From Naganishia liquefaciens (lineage: Eukaryota > Basidiomycota > Tremellomycetes > Filobasidiales > Filobasidiaceae), in contig BLZA01000018.1 in NCBI GenBank assembly GCA_013423385.1, positions 434,001-498,000 on the forward strand: a stretch of DNA of 64,000 nt, in the 5' to 3' direction. Positions 58,060-64,000 of this stretch are shown here, piece by piece. The number at the start of each line of letters is the position of its first letter. The first letter of the stretch is position 1. The notes below the pieces were generated by a model that saw only the letters and a list, made by a program, of their open reading frames with translations, ran no database searches and was not told the DNA's origin. Position numbers and translations under genes: made by a program.

Positions 58060-61000
58060 ATGTTCCGTCTTCTCAAGGAAGCACTTGCGGCACCCTCTTC
58101 GCCGCCGCCGCCGCCGCCGCCAACGGCTTCCGCGCAGGGACCGGAACCTCCTGGGAAGCGGATCGTCGTCGCAAAGGAGAGTCAGCGGGAGCCGGACGCT
58201 GAGGCGCTCGAGGAGGTAAAGTTGTCAGCGGAGAAGGAGGACTGGGAGGTGAAGCGCGTAATTGAGGGGATTGAGGAATGGATGAAAAGACAGCGGTTCA
58301 AGATAATTCAGAATCCCGGAAAGCTCGACACGGTGAATACATGTTCATCATTAACATCATTCCAGTGCTCATGGTGAAAATCCAGCTACTCGCACAGCTC
58401 GAGACCCTCATATCCCTTCCTCCGTCAGCTGAACACGTCACGACTCCTCTTGCGGGGTTTCCACCACGACTGCGCATCCGCCAAACGATATTCCGCTCGG
58501 AGCATGGGTTCGAGGCAATTCAGCGGCTACTGGGTGTATTGACGTCGACCGCAGCATTAAAGACATCGGTGACAGGCGAGACTGAAGAGAATATCGCAGC
58601 GGGGGAGTTGAACGTAGGAGATTTGGCCCTCGATGATGCGACTGCGACAGCGGGCGAGGGGTCAGAGTCGCAAGAGCCGACGCAGCAGATCGCAACTATT
58701 CTGCGCATCCTGCATGCCTGTCTTGCAAACCACGCCAGTCGGCGGCATTTTGATGTTAGTCGCGCCTACGAGCGAGGACGCAAGATACAATCTAACCCAT
58801 TCTCTACAGTCAATCGGAGGATGGACTTCCCTCGAACCGGCGTTTTGGTCATGTTGTTTCCCCTCAGATGGCGCAGATCGCGTTTTCAATCGTAGCCTCG
58901 ACCATCGTCTCGCTACGGATCCTAGCCTCGTACCGGATTTACAGGTGATGGGTGCGCTCTGGTCTCTGGCGTGCAATAATGAGCCTTCCCTCATGGATCT
59001 CTTTGAGCGATTTAAACACCAAATCGGATCGAATGCTGTCTCTGAAAGCGCCAGCAGCGAAATTCCAGAGTTTCCGGCGACATTGCCCATCTCGGCCAAC
59101 TTGGTCTTGACGCATCCAGGACTCTTGCCGATTATCTTGAACCTCACACGGCTTCCCTATACCATGACAGCTAGAACGACATACCCTTCTCCCTCTCGCA
59201 TTCCACCGCATCCAGCAGCACTCACCGCCGAGCAGAGCAAGCTGGAATCCCTGACGTGCAGGATACTGATCGTTATCATCCAAAGCAGCTGGACCAACCT
59301 ATTCAAAACGCAACAGGTCCTTCCAAGCATCTACGAAGCAATCCTGAAGCGACTCTACGGGCCGTCCGTCGGCAGGCGGGGAGAGTCGGAAATGGCTCGG
59401 AATCTCGAGTTGGAGCCTTCGAGGAGAAAGATGGCGGGCAAGGACAAGCGGCGCAAGGGTTCCCTGCCGCAGTTCCTGGTGACGAATCATGCGGATCTTG
59501 CGAGTCCCGGTGGAACGATTCAACCAGAGCAGGCAACGGTGGTATCAGTGCAGCCAAACACAAAGGAAACAACTTATACCCATTCGATCGCCGATGCCGC
59601 GTTGCGGCCCATTCTACTCAAATTGCTACGGAGACTCGTGGAAGCTGGGGTACCCGTCGAGTATGCGCACATGCTTTTCAGGCTAGCAAAGAAGAGTAAT
59701 GCACCGACGGCATTGGCGATCATCAAGAATGCGCAGGCAGCGGAGGAGGAAGCGAGTGGGCCATTGGAAGTTGCGACGGGGTCGAACAAGTCGAGTCCGT
59801 CTAAATCACCTGCCGGGAGAAGGACAAGGCCGGCCAAGCCCATGTCACTCAAGCTCGCGCTCAATGTTTTAGCGGGGAGTGCAAGAAATGGTCCCTCCGT
59901 TTTGGACAAGGACATTCTCGAGGTGTTGCGTCATGGAATGTCCAGAAGGTGGCCAGACGTGTTCATGATCTCCCCCGAGATGGGTGGCGAGCCGGGTGGA
60001 TTGCTTTGTGCTGATCTTGGCAAGCCGTGGCCCACGAGCGTCAAGGGGTATTACTTTATGGCGTGGGTCTACGTGGAGCATCTGTGCGGTCCGATCACCT
60101 TGCTGCATCTTTACGAGGACAAGAGGACCTTGCTACGCATCCGCATACTGCCGAACTCGCAAGTTGGCGTGATCGCGACGCGGCCAGAAGACGACCAGCA
60201 GGTACCGGAGGAAGTCATTTTCACTTCGTCCGAGTCACTGGTTCCGCATCAAAAATGGATCCACGTTGCAGTTGCCGGTCGGCGACCTCGCGCGGCAACA
60301 GCCGAAGCGACCGAAGTAAAGCTACTCATCAATGGACGGCGAGCGCAAGCGACGAAATGCCGATATCCTCGACCGACGTCTGTGACAAGCTCGCCTGGCA
60401 GTGAGGCAGTCAAGGTCGCTATCGGAAGAGATGGGCAGAGCGTACCCGTGCCAAAAGATGGTATGGACTTTGACGCACTCGGGCTCGAAAGAAGTACCTG
60501 GTTTCTGGGTCATTCGCTCCTCTTGGGAGAGTACATTGGTGACGATCTGGCGCTGCTGCTATACTATCTTGTAAGTAGAATAGACTGCAAGCCATATGAC
60601 ATGACATGTACACTTGCGACTTTTCTGATACGGAACAAATTTGTCAGGGACCGCGGTATCAAAGTAATATGAGGGAAGCCTTGGGACGATTCCTGACTTG
60701 TAAGAGGTTTCCGCGCGTGCTGAACCACAGTTCCGAGACTGATATCCCCTAAAGACGAAGGCGCGACAGCTCTGAATATCTACCTGCACAACATGGTCAA
60801 CGCCACCAAGAAGGGAGGAAAGGCAGCCTTGCCCGCCAACTCTTACCTGATCAAGGCAATCAAACAGGGACACATCTTTCCAGAGGAGGAGATCCTATTG
60901 TCGTACGCGGCGAACAATTCCAGCCAGTCACGAGGTATGGCGAGTGAAAGCAAGATCCAAAACGCCGCCTTCCCCTCGGCAAATCGCTCCGCCGAATCTC

Positions 61001-64000
61001 TCAAGAGTCAAGCCAGTGGAGCAGGCGATATCTCAGCACATACACCGCTCTTTTTGGACGAAGCAATGTTCATTGCTGGCGGTCCAGCGATCGCCCTGAA
61101 GATCGTCGAGCTCGCCAGCACTCCGGAAGAGTTATTGTCGGCGATATCGCTCCTTGTCGAGTCCGTGAGGGAGAGTTGGAAAGCGAGTGAAGAAATTGAA
61201 AGAATGCGTAAGCGTCGCATGCGGCGTGGTCTTTGACTTCACCTTCGAGCATTGACTCGCTTTTGCGAATTCTGCAGGCGGGTATGATATCTTGGCTGGA
61301 TTATTACGGCTCAAGCTGCAAGATTGCATGACAGTCCCCGTCTTCAAAACACTGTACCAGTTCCTGGGTATCAATTTTGATAAGCCCGAGTATGTTCGCG
61401 CTTTGGATAGCTACTCAAGTCCCCGACAAACCATATACCTTTTACAGACATTCAACCGTGTACAACTCGACTGCTTACAAAGCGCTGGCTTTGCGTTTCG
61501 ACCTTTGGACTAAAGCGCCGATCGAAGTTCTCAAGCTTTACTTTCAACACTTTCGCTACCTCTTGACAGTCTCGCGTTTCAAACGATTCAACATACTTCA
61601 CTGCTTGAAGAAGGCCACACTGGTGCGCCGTATACTAAACTCTTTAAAGGCCAATACCTTTGATTCTGTGATAAATGAGGAAATACTCGGTGGGTCAATG
61701 ATGAACTTGCGCCCATGACGCACTGACGCCGACGCCCGCAATGAACAGAGACGCTACGTGCTGTCTTGCAGAACAATTGGTCTATTCAGGACGCGTAAGC
61801 TGGGTTTAGTCACTCTTGGAGGCCTTCAGGCACAAACACATTCCCCTCTTAGAGCGAAGCCCCTGCTGTCATATCTCATCGCCACCTTGTGTTCAAGTGC
61901 GTGTTCCGGATCTGGCGGCACTCACGGAATCTCATTCTCTTGTATTCCAGGCACGGCTGTGGCCGAGACCGCCATGCTTGGAGTACCTCCAACTGTGGCA
62001 CAATCGACAGCATTGATGATTTACCAAATCCTTGCCGAGGTGCTTCAAGAGCCGCGGCATTTTACAAAGCTGGTCGCATCATTGCCTTTGCATAAAATCC
62101 TGATCATCATACTCTCAAGCAATCCCTTTCCACAAACAGTATCCACAACCTTGAACATTGTCAAAGCGGGAATAAACAATGGAACGTCCGAGTCATTTGA
62201 AAAAGCGTTCATTGCCGAGGTACAGCCATAATACTAGTAACGTTTGGTGTGATGCTGACGCACCCACATCAAGGGAGGCTATGATCTGCTCGCTCGCCTG
62301 CTTCCTGTCGCATGGTCTATTCGTATACAGGACGAAGGTGAGCCGGCGCAAATTGCGGAAACAAGATATGCCAACATTTTTGACCTGATCTCGATACAGT
62401 GTTCGCGCTTGCCACCGACACAACGGAGACTAGAATGTCGCAAGATCGTCGTAAACGCATGTTTAGTATCATTATCGCGACTCTAGACAGGCTCCTCACA
62501 GTCACAGTTGAGGAAACGCCCACGTCCAAGCCTGGCTTCTCACGAGCGAGATCCGCGACTTCGCACATCTCGCTACCCGCCGTATTATCAGACAATATCA
62601 GTATGCGAATCGATGTGATGCATTGTATCACGCTGACTGCCCCACTTGCAGCGGAAAGCACGGTCTCTCGACAGGAAGGAGATCTTGAATACCTGCTCAA
62701 GGCGATCAATTTTAGTATCGTGCAGTCTGCAATCTTTAGGGACATGTTTACCAAAGATCAGGTCGAGGCGATAATACCCAGTCTCGCTGATTATATATCG
62801 ATGAGCGCCGCGCCGATATCTGTCAGCGATCAGCTGCTCAGTAATCGGAGCCTGGTTGCGCAGATGCTTGGGAATCTGCGGGACCGCTGTAATGGCGACG
62901 GAATGCTTCAAAGCCAGGTATGTAAAGTGCGATAGCCGTTCATTCTTTGCTGACATCCGATCTTCAGATAACCGCTCTGATCGAGCAGGTCCACATCGGA
63001 ATAGTGTCGCCAAGGGGCAAAAATGCATCCCTCGCCTTTTCGCCATCGTCCATTTCATTATCCTACATGCAAAGCCCAACCTCGTATCAGTCGAATCTAG
63101 CGTTCTCGCCAAGTAGTTCATCGAGATTGAATCCGTTGTCAACCTCGATATCCCGTCAAGGAAGGAAGGCGCCAATCACAAGGGCAAGATCAGCAATCGA
63201 AAGAAAGCTACCCCTGATGCGCCGGCTTACAGGAGATTTCGCGGCGACTGCAAGAAAGGATAAGGACGCCACATGGAAAGAAGGCATTGTTGCCGCGGAA
63301 TCTACTAGATTCGCTAAAACAGTGCTGGACAGGTGAGAAGCGTCTTTACATGTCATGTTGCAACCCTCACCCGCCTGTCTCGCAGTAAGGACTATTGGCA
63401 AAGAGTATCCAATCGCGATTGGCCCCGGCAGTTAGCTTTGATCGACTCAGAAATCGGACTCTGGCCGGACTTGTCCATTGCATCGCATTGGAGACTGGAT
63501 GGATCTGAAGGCCCGCTACGTAAAAGGTACGATACCTCTGGTGCCTCAAGGAATTCGACTAAAAGGCGTTCTTGTTACCCTGCTTCAGAATTAAGCTCGA
63601 GAGGGCGACATTCCACTTGGCAGACAAATCCGCTGCTTTCTATCCGAGAAGTCATCGAAATGCTATTCCGCGAACGGATGAGCTAAACTCGGCGGTGTCT
63701 CGCATAGGGGCAGCTGATGACGACGACCCTTTCGCCGAAGCTATGGGAGAAGCCTTTAGCCAAGCTGCCGACGTGGAGAAGGCAAAGACCAATATACAGC
63801 ATAGTCAAGGCGATGTGATGACTCAGGCAAAAGGCGAAGACGACGACGAAGATGAAGTCGCTGATATCGCTGACGTTCCCGAGGAAGATGAGAAGCAAAG
63901 ACGACTAAATCAAACACTTGCTACCGGTGACTCCATTGACGAGGTCAGTCGGTCAAAACTTCAGCCTAGTGTGAGAGGGTAACTGATCTAGATTGTTAAT
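58060..64000 (+). CDS. BEACH-family protein, N-terminal part (continues past window)
   Basis: Very large scaffold protein of the neurobeachin/LYST/Bph1 class, involved in vesicle traffic. At least 15 exons: 58060-58332, 58386-58754, 58810-60570, 60648-60699, 60755-61207, 61278-61389, 61448-61693, 61772-61896, 61951-62219, 62274-62337, 62400-62600, 62652-62917, 62968-63332, 63386-63526, 63589-63943, then 63992 onward; about 1,687 codons so far. The N terminus has a polyproline run. A concanavalin-like domain is seen at WPTSVKGYYFMAWVYVEHL and TWFLGHSLLLGEYIGDD. Armadillo-like stretches follow: TAYKALALRFDLWTKAPIE, VSRFKRFNILH, TLVRRILNSLKAN and GGYDLLARLLP. Just before the expected PH-BEACH module come WRLDGSEGPLRKRIKLE and a Glu/Asp-rich segment. 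The BEACH and WD40 domains themselves lie beyond the window. The junction between 61689 and 61772 is uncertain; a donor four bases earlier spliced to a later acceptor also keeps the frame. Confidence 0.87.

Noticed and set aside
58101-58123. A CCG trinucleotide repeat near the start of the BEACH gene.
   Set aside because: It simply encodes the polyproline run in the first exon; nothing suggests a separate element or an expansion.

Overview
This window is nuclear DNA of a fungus, most likely a basidiomycete. Housekeeping genes of unmistakably fungal type (midasin, homoserine kinase, replication factor C subunit 3, an Isc1-type sphingolipid phospholipase C, an iPGM, a BEACH protein) are broken by about 108 short introns, mostly 48 to 75 nt, with CTRAY-like branch points. 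Such intron density and size suit Basidiomycota; a tremellomycete-like yeast is possible but unproven. There are no viral copies, transposons, CRISPR arrays, tRNAs or rRNAs that I can support.

Layout from left to right. 145-1509 (+): a Rpr2-like zinc-ribbon protein. 3548-4943 (+): TEA-like gene A. 5591-6832 (-): 1-Cys peroxiredoxin in ten exons. 7891-9455 (+): TEA-like gene B. 9632-11474 (-): RFC3. 12002-13422 (-): phytanoyl-CoA-dioxygenase-like protein. 14047-30248 (-): midasin, 16 exons and 5,123 residues, a quarter of the window. 30582-31435 (+): small mitochondrial-type membrane protein. 32456-34022 (-): TEA-like gene C. 35925-41335 (+): protein kinase of 1,568 residues. 41671-43794 (-): cofactor-independent phosphoglycerate mutase. 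44242-45412 (-): SET/Nap1-type histone chaperone. 46296-47552 (+): homoserine kinase. 47803-48522 (-): orphan of 199 residues. 49947-51607 (+): TEA-like gene D. 52286-52809 (+): small conserved fungal protein. 53088-54681 (-): CHORD-CS protein. 54961-56952 (-): Isc1-type phospholipase C. 58060-64000 (+): first ~1,690 codons of a BEACH-family protein that runs off the window.

Most genes are unlinked single-copy housekeeping functions (ribosome assembly, DNA replication, redox defence, glycolysis, threonine synthesis, chromatin, sphingolipid turnover, membrane traffic), as usual in fungi. The pattern that stands out is a dispersed family of four divergent genes (A to D). Each carries what I read as a TEA/ATTS-like DNA-binding domain, each has a phase-1 intron at the same codon inside helix 1, and each has a second conserved 'HP-x-LA' module 110 to 165 residues downstream. 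They look like a lineage-specific expansion of putative transcription regulators.

Exon models were worked out by hand from splice signals, reading frame and family motifs. For the well-recognised genes all phases agree and total lengths divide by three. The exceptions, where a junction stays uncertain, are stated in the entries.
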